Shown here piece by piece: positions 51,833 to 63,077 of a stretch of DNA of 64,000 nt. The notes under the pieces are model-generated. The model had not been told where the DNA came from and did not search any database. It saw nothing but the letters and a program-made list of their open reading frames with translations. Source of the DNA: Sipunculus nudus (taxonomy: Eukaryota > Annelida > Sipuncula > Golfingiida > Sipunculidae); contig CM049318.1 of NCBI GenBank assembly GCA_026874595.1, forward strand, positions 755,241-819,240. The letters are read 5' to 3'. The position numbers were made by a program, and so were the translations under genes. Each line of letters opens with the position of its first letter. The first letter of the stretch is position 1.

Positions 51833-51846
51833 GGGGGGGGGGGGGG
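51833..51846 (+). repeat. Poly-G tract, locus P1 in A7 (G14)
   Basis: Counterpart of 1879-1894. The A2 copy, otherwise the closest relative of A7, has G18 here, so tract length changes faster than the flanking sequence. Confidence 0.9.
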
Positions 51847-52180
51847 TCTGTCATACACTGGATGGTTAATACACTATGGAAGAACGCGTGCCTCAGATAA
51901 TAACTGCCTGGGGTTCCTTTACACAGGCAGGATCTGTCATATACTAGATGGTTAATACACTGTGGAAGAACGTGTGCCTCAAATGATAACTGCCTGGGGT
52001 TCCTTTACACAGGCTGAGTCTGTCATACACTTGATGGTTATTAACTGTGGAAGAACGCGTGCCTCAGATAATATCTGCCTGGGGTTCCTTTACACAGGCG
52101 TAGTCTGTCATACACTTGATGGTTATTAACTGTGGAAGAACGTGTGTCTCAGATAATAACTGCCTGGGGTTCCTTTACAC

Positions 52181-52193
52181 GGGGGGGGGGGGG
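52181..52193 (+). repeat. Poly-G tract, locus P2 in A7 (G13)
   Basis: Counterpart of 2315-2330. Confidence 0.9.
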
Positions 52194-53313
52194 TCTGTCA
52201 CACACTAGATGGTTAATACACTGTGGAAGAATGCAGCCGCAGATAATAACTGTCTGGGATTCCTTTCCACAGGCAGGGTCTGTCATACACTGTGAGGTTT
52301 ATAGACTGTGGAAGAATGCGTGCCGCAGATAATAACTGCCTGGGGTTCCTTTACACAGGCAGGATGTCATATACTGGATAGTTAATTAACCGTGGAATAA
52401 CGCGTGCCGCAGATAATAACTGCCTGGGGTTCCTTTACACAGGCGGGGTCTGACATTCTCTGGATGGTTAATACACTGTGGAAGAACGTGTGCCTCAAAT
52501 GATAACTGCCTGGGGTTCCTTTACACAGTCGGAGTCCGTCATACACTTGATGGTTATTAACTGTGGAAGAACGTGTGTCTCAGATAATAACTGCCTGGGG
52601 TTCCTTTACACAGGGGAGGGGGGGGGGTCTGACATACACTGGATGATAAATACACTATGGAAGAACGCGTTCCTCAGATAATAACTGCCTGGGGTTACTT
52701 TACACAGGAGGGGTCTGACATACTCTGGATGGTTAATACACTGTGGAAGAACGGGTGCCTCAGATAAGAACTGCCTGGGGTTCCTTTGCATAGGAGGGGT
52801 CTGTCATACACTGGATAGTTATTTAACCGTGAAAGAACGCGTGCCGCAGGTAATAACTGCCTCGGATTCCTTTCCACAGGCGGGGTCTGTCATACACTGG
52901 ATGGTTAATACACTGTGGAAGAACGCGTGCCGCAGATAATAACTGCCTGGGGCTCCTTTACACAGGCGGGGTCTGACATACTCTGGAAGGTTAATACACT
53001 GTGGAAGAACGCGTGCCGCAGATAATAACTGCCTGGGGTTCCTTTACACAGGAGGGGTCTGTCATACACTGGATAGTTATTTAACCGTGGAAGAACGCAG
53101 CCGCAGATAATAACTGCCTGGGATTCCTTTCCACAGGCGGGGTCTGTCATACACTGTGAGGTTTATAGACTGCGGAAGAACGTGTGCCGCAGATAATAAC
53201 TGCTCGGGGTTCCTTAACACAGGCGGGGTCTGTCATACACTGGATGGTTAAACACTGTGGAAGAATGTGTGCCTCAGATAATTACTGCCTGGGGTTCCTT
53301 TAAATAGGGGGGG

Positions 53314-54480
53314 TGTGTCATACACTGGATAGTTATTAACTGTGGAAGAACGCGTGCCGCAGATAATACCTGCTTCGGGTTCCTTTACACAGGAGGGGGT
53401 CTGTCATACACTGGCTGTTTAATAAAATGTGGAAGAACGCGTGCCTCAGATAATAACTGCCTGGGGTTCCTTTACACAGGCTGGGTCTGTCATACACTGG
53501 CTGTTTAATAAAATGTGGAAGAACGTGTGCCTCCGATAATAATTGCCTGGGGTTCCTTTACGCAGGCGGGGTCTGTCATACACTGGATGGCTAGTTCACT
53601 GTGGAAGAACGTGTGACTCAGATAATAACTGCCTGGGGTTCCTTTACACAGGCGGGGTCTGTCATACACTGGATGGCTAATTCACTGTGGAAGAACGTGT
53701 GCCTCAGATAATAACTGCCTGGGGTTCCTTTACACAGGCGGGGTCTAACATACTCTGGATAGTTAATTAACATTTGAAGAACTCGTGCCTCAGATAATAA
53801 CTGCCTAGGGTTCCTTTACACAGGCGGGGTCTGTCATACACTGGATGGCTAGTTCACTGTGGAAGAACGTGTGCCTCAGATAATAACTGCCTGGGGTTCC
53901 TTTACACAGGCGGGGTCTGTCATACACTGGATGGCTAATTCACTGTGGAAGAACGTGTGCCTCAGATAATAACTGCCTGGGGTTTCTTTTACACAGGCGG
54001 GGTCTGACATACTCTGGATGGTTAATTAAAATTTGAAGAAGGCGTGCCTCAGATAATAACTGCCTGTGGTTCCTTTACACAGGCGGGTTCTATCATACAC
54101 TGGATGGTTAATTAACTGTGGAAGAACATGTGTCTCAGATAATAACTGTCTGGGTTTCTTTTACACAGGCGGGGTCTGACATACTCTGGATGGTTAATTA
54201 ACATTTGAAGAAGGTGTTCCTCAGATAATAACTGTCCGTGGTTCCTTTACACAGGAGGGGTCTGTCATACACTGGATAGTTAATTAACTGTGGAAGAACG
54301 TGTGCCTCCGATAATAACTGCCTGGGGTTCCTTTACACAGGCGGGGTCTGTCATACACTGGATGGTTAATTAACTGTGGAAGAACGTGTGCCTCCGATAA
54401 TAACTGCCTGGGGTTCCTTTACACAGGCGGGGTCTGTCATACACAGGAAAGTTAATTAACTGTGGAAGAACGTGTGCCTC
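53314..54480. repeat. Satellite block B4 (family B, truncated and rearranged)
   Basis: Only about 1.17 kb of family B. Near its left end one standard monomer (CTCTCATACTCTTGATGG type) is replaced by two monomers of the GGCTAG / GGCTAATTCAC type, which occur again 258 bp (three monomers) downstream: the GGCTAG landmark is at about 53589 and 53847. It ends after an AGGAAAGTTAATTAAC monomer, joining family A within 54466-54482 without loss of monomer register. Confidence 0.87.
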
Positions 54481-54852
54481 ATATAATAACTGCCTGGGGT
54501 TCCTTTACACAGGCAGGATCTGTCATATACTAGATGGTTAATACATTGTGGAAGAACGTGTGCCTCAAATGATAACTGCCTGGGGTTCCTTTACCCAGGC
54601 TGAGTCTGTCATACACTTGATGGTTATTAACTGTGGAAGAACGTGTGTCTCAGATAATAACTGCCTGGGGTTCCTTTACACAGGCGGGGTCTGTCATACA
54701 CTGGATGATTAATACACTGTGGAAGAACGCGTGCCTCAGATAATATCTGCCTGGGGTTCCTTTACACAGGCGGAGTCTGTCATACACTTGATGGGTATTA
54801 ACTGTGGAAGAACGTGTGTCTCAGATAATAACTGCCTGGGGTTCCTTTACAC

Positions 54853-54867
54853 GGGGGGGGGGGGGGG
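54853..54867 (+). repeat. Poly-G tract, locus P1 in A8 (G15)
   Basis: Counterpart of 1879-1894. Confidence 0.9.
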
Positions 54868-55287
54868 TCTGTCATACACTGGATGGTTAATACACTATGG
54901 AAGAACGCGTGCCTCAGATAATAACTGCCTGGGGTTCCTTTACACAGGCAGGATCTGTCATATACTAGATGGTTAATACACTGTGGAAGAACGTGTGCCT
55001 CAAATGATAACTGCCTGGGGTTCCTTTACACAGGCTGAGTCTGTCATACACTTGATGGTTATTAACTGTGGAAGAACGTGTGTCTCAGATAATAACTGCC
55101 TGGGGTTCCTTTAAACAGGCGGGGTCTGTCATACACTGGATGGTTAATACACTGTGGAAGAACGCGTGCCTCAGATAATATCTGCCTGGGGTTCCTTTAC
55201 ACAGGCGTAGTCTGTCATACACTTGATGGTTATTAACTGTGGAAGAACGTGTGTCTCAGATAATAACTGCCTGGGGTTCCTTTACAC

Positions 55288-55298
55288 GGGGGGGGGGG
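55288..55298 (+). repeat. Poly-G tract, locus P2 in A8 (G11)
   Basis: Shortest P2 tract. Confidence 0.9.
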
Positions 55299-57031
55299 TC
55301 TGTCACACACTAGATGGTTAATACACTGTGGAAGAATGCAGCCGCAGATAATAACTGTCTGGGATTCCTTTCCACAGGCAGGGTCTGTCATACACTGTGA
55401 GGTTTATAGACTGTGGAAGAATGCGTGCCGCAGATAATAACTGCCTGGGGTTCCTTTACACAGGCAGGATGTCATATACTGGATAGTTAATTAACCGTGG
55501 AATAACGCGTGCCGCAGATAATAACTGCCTGGGGTTCCTTTACACAGGCGGGGTCTGACATTCTCTGGATGGTTAATACACTGTGGAAGAACGTGTGCCT
55601 CAAATGATAACTGCCTGGGGTTCCTTTACACAGTCGGAGTCCGTCATACACTTGATGGTTATTAACTGTGGAAGAACGTGTGTCTCAGATAATAACTGCC
55701 TGGGGTTCCTTTACACAGGGGAGGGGGGGGGGGCGGTCTGTCATACACTGGATGATTAATACACTATGGAAGAACGCGTGCCTCAGATAATAACTGCCTG
55801 GGGTTACTTTACACAGGCGGGGTCTGACATACTCTGGATGGTTAATACACTGTGGAAGAACGGGTGCCTCAGATAATAACTGCCTGGGGTTCCTTTGCAC
55901 AGGAGGGGTCTGTCATACACTGGATGGTTAATACACTGTGGAAGAATGCAGCCGCAGATAATAACTGCCTGGGATTCCTTTCCGCAGGCAGGGTCTGTCA
56001 TACACTGTGAGGTTTATAGACTGTGGAAGAACGCGTGCCGCAGATAATAACTGCCTGGGGTTCCTTTACACAGGCAGGATGTCATATACTGGATAGTTAA
56101 TTAACCGTGGAAGAACGCGTGCCGCAGATAATAACTACCTGGGGTTCCTTTACACAGGCGGGGTCTGACATTCTCTGGATGGTTAATACACTGTGGAAGA
56201 ACGTGTGCCTCAAATGATAACTGCCTGGGGTTCCTTTACACAGGCGGAGTCTGTCATACACTTGATGGTTAATTAACTGTGGAAGAACGTGTGTCTCAGA
56301 TAATAACTGCCTGGGGTTCCTTTACACAGGGGAGGGGGGGGGGGGTCTGTCATACACTGGATGATAAATACACTATGGAAGAACGCGTTCCTCAGATAAT
56401 AACTGCCTGGGGTTACTTTACACAGGAGGGGTCTGACATACTCTGGATGGTTAATACACTGTGGAAGAACGGGTGCCTCAGATAAGAACTGCCTGGGGTT
56501 CCTTTGCATAGGAGGGGTCTGTCATACACTGGATAGTTATTTAACCGTGAAAGAACGCGTGCCGCAGGTAATAACTGCCTCGGATTCCTTTCCACAGGCG
56601 GGGTCTGTCATACACTGGATGGTTAATACACTGTGGAAGAACGCGTGCCGCAGATAATAACTGCCTGGGGCTCCTTTACACAGGCGGGGTCTGACATACT
56701 CTGGAAGGTTAATACACTGTGGAAGAACGCGTGCCGCAGATAATAACTGCCTGGGGTTCCTTTTCACAGGAGGGGTCTGTCATACACTGGATAGTTATTT
56801 AACCGTGGAAGAACGCAGCCGCAGATAATAACTGCCTGGGATTCCTTTCCACAGGCGGGGTCTGTCATACACTGTGAGGTTTATAGACTGCGGAAGAACG
56901 TGTGCCGCAGATAATAACTGCTCGGGGTTCCTTAACACAGGCGGGGTCTGTCATACACTGGATGGTTAAACACTGTGGAAGAATGTGTGCCTCAGATAAT
57001 TACTGCCTGGGGTTCCTTTAAATAGGGGGGG

Positions 57032-59180
57032 TGTGTCATACACTGGATAGTTATTAACTGTGGAAGAACGCGTGCCGCAGATAATACCTGCTTCGGGTTC
57101 CTTTACACAGGAGGGGGTCTGTCATACACTGGCTGTTTAATAAAATGTGGAAGAACGCGTGCCTCAGATAATAACTGCCTGGGGTTCCTTTACACAGGCT
57201 GGGTCTGTCATACACTGGCTGTTTAATAAAATGTGGAAGAACGTGTGCCTCCGATAATAATTGCCTGGGGTTCCTTTACGCAGGCGGGGTCTCTCATACT
57301 CTTGATGGTTAATACACTGTGGAAGAACGTGTGCCTCAGATAATAACTGCCTGGGGTTCCTTTACACAGGCGGGGTCTAACATACTCTGGATAGTTAATT
57401 AACATTTGAAGAACTCGTGCCTCAGATAATAACTGCCTAGGGTTCCTTTACACAGGCGGGGTCTGTCATACACTGGATGGCTAGTTCACTGTGGAAGAAC
57501 GTGTGCCTCAGATAATAACTGCCTGGGGTTCCTTTACACAGGCGGGGTCTGTCATACACTGGATGGCTAATTCACTGTGGAAGAACGTGTGCCTCAGATA
57601 ATAACTGCCTGGGGTTTCTTTTACACAGGCGGGGTCTGACATACTCTGGATGGTTAATTAAAATTTGAAGAAGGCGTGCCTCAGATAATAACTGCCTGTG
57701 GTTCCTTTACACAGGCGGGTTCTATCATACACTGGATGGTTAATTAACTGTGGAAGAACATGTGTCTCAGATAATAACTGTCTGGGTTTCTTTTACACAG
57801 GCGGGGTCTGACATACTCTGGATGGTTAATTAACATTTGAAGAAGGTGTTCCTCAGATAATAACTGTCCGTGGTTCCTTTACACAGGAGGGGTCTGTCAT
57901 ACACTGGATAGTTAATTAACTGTGGAAGAACGTGTGCCTCCGATAATAACTGCCTGGGGTTCCTTTACACAGGCGGGGTCTGTCATACACTGGATGGTTA
58001 ATTAACTGTGGAAGAACGTGTGCCTCCGATAATAACTGCCTGGGGTTCCTTTACACAGGCGGGGTCTGTCATACACAGGAAAGTTAATTAACTGTGGAAG
58101 AACGTGTGCCTCCGATGATAACTGCCTGGGGTTCCTTTACACACGCGGGGTCTGTCATACACAGGAAAGTTAATTAACTGTGGAAGAACGTGTGCCTCCG
58201 ATGATAACTGCCTGGGTTTCCTTTACACAGGCGGGGTCTGACATACTCTGGATGGTTAATTAACATTTGAAGAAGGTGTGCCTCAGATAATAACTGTCCG
58301 TGGTTCCTTTACACAGGAGGGGTCTGTCATACACTGGATGGTTAATTGACTGTGGAAGAACGTGTGCCTCCGATGATTACTGCCTGGGGTTCCTTTACAC
58401 AGGCGGGGTCTGTCATACACTGGATGGTTAATTAACTGTGGAAGAACGTGTGCCTCCGATAATAACTGCCTGGGGTTCCTTTACACAGGCAGGGTCTGTC
58501 ATACACAGGAAAGTTAATTAACTGTGGAAGAACGTGTGCCTCCGATGATAACTGCCTGGGGTTCCTTTACACAGGCGGGGTCTGACATACTCTGGATGGT
58601 TAATTAACATTTGAAGAACGCGTGCCTCAGATAATAACTGCCTGGGTTTCTTTTACACAGGCGGGGTCTGACATACTCTGGATGCTTAATTAACATTTGA
58701 AGAAGGTGTGCCTCAGATAATAACTGTCCGTGGTTCCTTTACACAGGAGGGGTCTGTCATACACTGGATGGTTAATTAACTGTGGAAGGACGTGTGCCTC
58801 CGATGATAACTGCCTGGGGTTCCTTTACACAGGCGGGGTCTGTCATACACAGGAAAGTTAATTAACTGTGGAAGAACGTGTGCCTCCGATGATAACTGCC
58901 TGGGGTTCCTTTACACAGGCGGGGTCTGTCATACACTGGACGGTAAATTAACTATGGAAGAACGTTTGCCTTCGATAATAACTGCCTGGGGTTCCTTTAC
59001 ACAGGCGATGTCTGTCATACACAGGAAAGTTAATTAACTGTGGAAGAACGTGTGCCTCCGATGATAACTGCCTGGGGTTCCTTTACACAGGCGGGGTCTG
59101 ACATACTCTGGATGGTTAATTAACATTTGAAGAAGGTGTGTCTCAGATAATAACTGTCCGTGGTTCCTTTACACAGGAGG
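57032..59180. repeat. Satellite block B5 (family B), 2,149 bp
   Basis: Same length and monomer order as B1 and B2. It is followed directly by A9, which starts with the same bases as the window start, so the B-to-A boundary seen at 6210/6211, 43823/43824, 49951/49952 and 59180/59181 is a fixed part of the higher-order repeat. Confidence 0.9.
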
Positions 59181-60890
59181 GGTCTGTCATACACTGGATG
59201 GTTAATTAACTGTGGATGAACGTGTGCCTCCGATAATAACTGCCTGGGGTTCCTTTCCACAGGCGGCGTCTGTCATACACTGGATTGTTAATACACTATT
59301 GAAGAACGCGTGCCTCAGATAATAACTGCCTGGGGCTCCTTTACACAGGCGGGGTCTGACATACTCTGGAAGGTTAATACACTGTAGAAGAACGTGTGCC
59401 TCAAATGATAACTGCCTGGGGTTCCTTTACACAGGAGGGGTCTGTCATACACTGGATAGTTATTTAACCGTGGAAGAACGCAGCCGCAGATAATAAATGC
59501 CTGGGATTCCTTTACACAGGCGGAGTCTGTCATACACTGTGAGGTTTATAGACTGTGGAAGAACGCTTGCCGCAGGTAATAACTGCTTGGGATTCCTTTC
59601 CACAGGCGGGGTCTGTCATACACTGGATGGTTAATACTCTATGGAAGAACGCGGGCCTCAGATAATAACTGCCTGGGGCTCCTTTACACAGGCGGGGTCT
59701 GACATACACTGTGAGGTTTATAGACTGTGGAAGAACGCCTGCCGCAGATAATAACTGCCTAGGGTTCCTTTACACAGGCGGAGTCTGTCATACACTGTGA
59801 GGTTTATAGACTGTGGAAGAACGCTTACCGCAGATAATAACTGCCTGGGTTTCCTTTACACAGGCAGGATCTGTCATATACTAGATGGTTAATACACTGT
59901 GGAAGAACGTGTGCCTCAAAAAATAACTGCCTGGGGTTCCTTTACACAGGCTGAGTCTGTCATACACTTGATGGTTATTAACTTTGGAAGAACGTGTGTC
60001 TCAGATAATAACTGCCTGGGGTTCCTTTAAACAGGCGGGGTCTGTCATACACTGGATGGTTAATACACTGTGGAAGAACGCGTGCCGCAGATAATAAATG
60101 CCTGGGGTTCCTTTGCACAGGAGGGGTCTGTCAAACACTGGATAGTTATTTAACGGTAGAAGAACGCGTGCCGCAGGTAATAACTGCCTGGGATTCCTTT
60201 CCACAGGCGGGGTCTGTCATACACTGGATGGTTAATACACTATGGAAAACGCGTGCCTCAGATAATAACTGCCTGGAGCTCCTTTACACAGGCGGGGTCT
60301 GTCATACACTGGATGGTTAATACACTATGGAAGAACGCGTGCCTCAGATAATAACTGCCTGGGGCTCCTTTACACAGGCGGGGTCTGTCATACACTGGAT
60401 GGTTAATACACTATGGAAGAACGTGTGTCTCAGATAACAACTGCCTGGGGTTCCTTTAAACAGGCGGGGTCTGTCATACACTTGATGGTTAATACACTGT
60501 GGAAGAACGCGAGCCGCAGATAATAACTGCCTGGGGTTCCTTTACACAGGAGGGGTCTGTCATACACTGGATAGTTATTTAACCGTGGAAGAACGTGTGC
60601 CTCAGATAATAACTGCCTGGGATTCCTTTACACAGACGGAGTCTGTCATACACTGTGAGGTTTATAGACTGTGGAAGAACGCGTGCCGCATATAATAACT
60701 GCCTGGGGTTCCTTTACACAGGCAGGATCTGTCATATACTAGATGGTTAATACATTGTGGAAGAACGTGTGCCTCAAATGATAACTGCCTGGGGTTCCTT
60801 TACCCAGGCTGAGTCTGTCATACACTTGATGGTTATTAACTGTGGAAGAACGTGTGTCTCAGATAATAACTGCCTGGGGTTCCTTTACAC

Positions 60891-60906
60891 GGGGGGGGGG
60901 GGGGGG
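60891..60906 (+). repeat. Poly-G tract, locus P1 in A9 (G16)
   Basis: Same tract, but two upstream monomers are missing, so it now sits in a GGTTATTAAC monomer that normally ends in AGGCGGGG. Confidence 0.88.
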
Positions 60907-61326
60907 TCTGTCATACACTGGATGGTTAATACACTATGGAAGAACGCGTGCCTCAGATAATAACTGCCTGGGGTTCCTTTACACAGGCAGGATCTGTCAT
61001 ATACTAGATGGTTAATACACTGTGGAAGAACGTGTGCCTCAAATGATAACTGCCTGGGGTTCCTTTACACAGGCTGAGTCTGTCATACACTTGATGGTTA
61101 TTAACTGTGGAAGAACGTGTGTCTCAGATAATAACTGCCTGGGGTTCCTTTAAACAGGCGGGGTCTGTCATACACTGGATGGTTAATACACTGTGGAAGA
61201 ACGCGTGCCTCAGATAATATCTGCCTGGGGTTCCTTTACACAGGCGTAGTCTGTCATACACTTGATGGTTATTAACTGTGGAAGAACGTGTGTCTCAGAT
61301 AATAACTGCCTGGGGTTCCTTTACAC

Positions 61327-61340
61327 GGGGGGGGGGGGGG
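61327..61340 (+). repeat. Poly-G tract, locus P2 in A9 (G14)
   Basis: Counterpart of 2315-2330. Confidence 0.9.
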
Positions 61341-63077
61341 TCTGTCACACACTAGATGGTTAATACACTGTGGAAGAATGCAGCCGCAGATAATAACTGT
61401 CTGGGATTCCTTTCCACAGGCAGGGTCTGTCATACACTGTGAGGTTTATAGACTGTGGAAGAATGCGTGCCGCAGATAATAACTGCCTGGGGTTCCTTTA
61501 CACAGGCAGGATGTCATATACTGGATAGTTAATTAACCGTGGAATAACGCGTGCCGCAGATAATAACTGCCTGGGGTTCCTTTACACAGGCGGGGTCTGA
61601 CATTCTCTGGATGGTTAATACACTGTGGAAGAACGTGTGCCTCAAATGATAACTGCCTGGGGTTCCTTTACACAGTCGGAGTCCGTCATACACTTGATGG
61701 TTATTAACTGTGGAAGAACGTGTGTCTCAGATAATAACTGCCTGGGGTTCCTTTACACAGGGGAGGGGGGGGGGCGGTCTGTCATACACTGGATGATTAA
61801 TACACTATGGAAGAACGCGTGCCTCAGATAATAACTGCCTGGGGTTACTTTACACAGGCGGGGTCTGACATACTCTGGATGGTTAATACACTGTGGAAGA
61901 ACGGGTGCCTCAGATAATAACTGCCTGGGGTTCCTTTGCACAGGAGGGGTCTGTCATACACTGGATGGTTAATACACTGTGGAAGAATGCAGCCGCAGAT
62001 AATAACTGCCTGGGATTCCTTTCCGCAGGCAGGGTCTGTCATACACTGTGAGGTTTATAGACTGTGGAAGAACGCGTGCCGCAGATAATAACTGCCTGGG
62101 GTTCCTTTACACAGGCAGGATGTCATATACTGGATAGTTAATTAACCGTGGAAGAACGCGTGCCGCAGATAATAACTACCTGGGGTTCCTTTACACAGGC
62201 GGGGTCTGACATTCTCTGGATGGTTAATACACTGTGGAAGAACGTGTGCCTCAAATGATAACTGCCTGGGGTTCCTTTACACAGGCGGAGTCTGTCATAC
62301 ACTTGATGGTTAATTAACTGTGGAAGAACGTGTGTCTCAGATAATAACTGCCTGGGGTTCCTTTACACAGGGGAGGGGGGGGGGGGGGGTCTGTCATACA
62401 CTGGATGATAAATACACTATGGAAGAACGCGTTCCTCAGATAATAACTGCCTGGGGTTACTTTACACAGGAGGGGTCTGACATACTCTGGATGGTTAATA
62501 CACTGTGGAAGAACGGGTGCCTCAGATAAGAACTGCCTGGGGTTCCTTTGCATAGGAGGGGTCTGTCATACACTGGATAGTTATTTAACCGTGAAAGAAC
62601 GCGTGCCGCAGGTAATAACTGCCTCGGATTCCTTTCCACAGGCGGGGTCTGTCATACACTGGATGGTTAATACACTGTGGAAGAACGCGTGCCGCAGATA
62701 ATAACTGCCTGGGGCTCCTTTACACAGGCGGGGTCTGACATACTCTGGAAGGTTAATACACTGTGGAAGAACGCGTGCCGCAGATAATAACTGCCTGGGG
62801 TTCCTTTTCACAGGAGGGGTCTGTCATACACTGGATAGTTATTTAACCGTGGAAGAACGCAGCCGCAGATAATAACTGCCTGGGATTCCTTTCCACAGGC
62901 GGGGTCTGTCATACACTGTGAGGTTTATAGACTGCGGAAGAACGTGTGCCGCAGATAATAACTGCTCGGGGTTCCTTAACACAGGCGGGGTCTGTCATAC
63001 ACTGGATGGTTAAACACTGTGGAAGAATGTGTGCCTCAGATAATTACTGCCTGGGGTTCCTTTAAATAGGGGGGGGG

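Larger units (their letters stand above)
49952..53313. repeat. Satellite block A7 (family A, shortened)
   Basis: 3,362 bp. It shares private substitutions with A2 (see A2) and then departs from it. One monomer is missing near 52050. The two ~610-bp G-tract subunits are fused into one at 52613: upstream flanks (CAGTCGGAGTCCGTC) are those of the first subunit and downstream flanks (GGATGATAAATAC, CGTTCCTCAG) are those of the second. It ends on a G7 run at 53307-53313. Confidence 0.87.
54481..57031. repeat. Satellite block A8 (family A, left part missing)
   Basis: Starts inside the family-A order at the ATATAATAACTGCC monomer (counterpart of about 1506 in A1), so roughly the first 1.5 kb of a usual A block is absent. 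The remainder follows A1 order, with G tracts at 54853-54867 and 55288-55298 and ~610-bp subunits from 55718 and 56329. It ends on a G7 run (57025-57031). Confidence 0.87.
59181..63077. repeat. Satellite block A9 (family A, two monomers shorter)
   Basis: 3,897 bp. Relative to A1/A2 it lacks two monomers (about 171 bp) just before the first long G tract: the GATGATTAATACAC and GATGGGTATTAAC monomers are missing and the GGTTATTAAC monomer now carries the G16 tract (60891-60906). The G run at its right end is G9 (63069-63077) instead of the usual G7. Confidence 0.87.

Noticed and set aside
135-62811. About a hundred open frames of 60-102 codons on both strands with related protein sequences
   Set aside because: They are the same satellite read in successive frames. 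Both strands give equally long frames, they overlap each other, monomer length (85 or 86) shifts the frame each copy, and poly-G or poly-Pro stretches track the slippage tracts. No start context, domain or codon pattern supports a gene.
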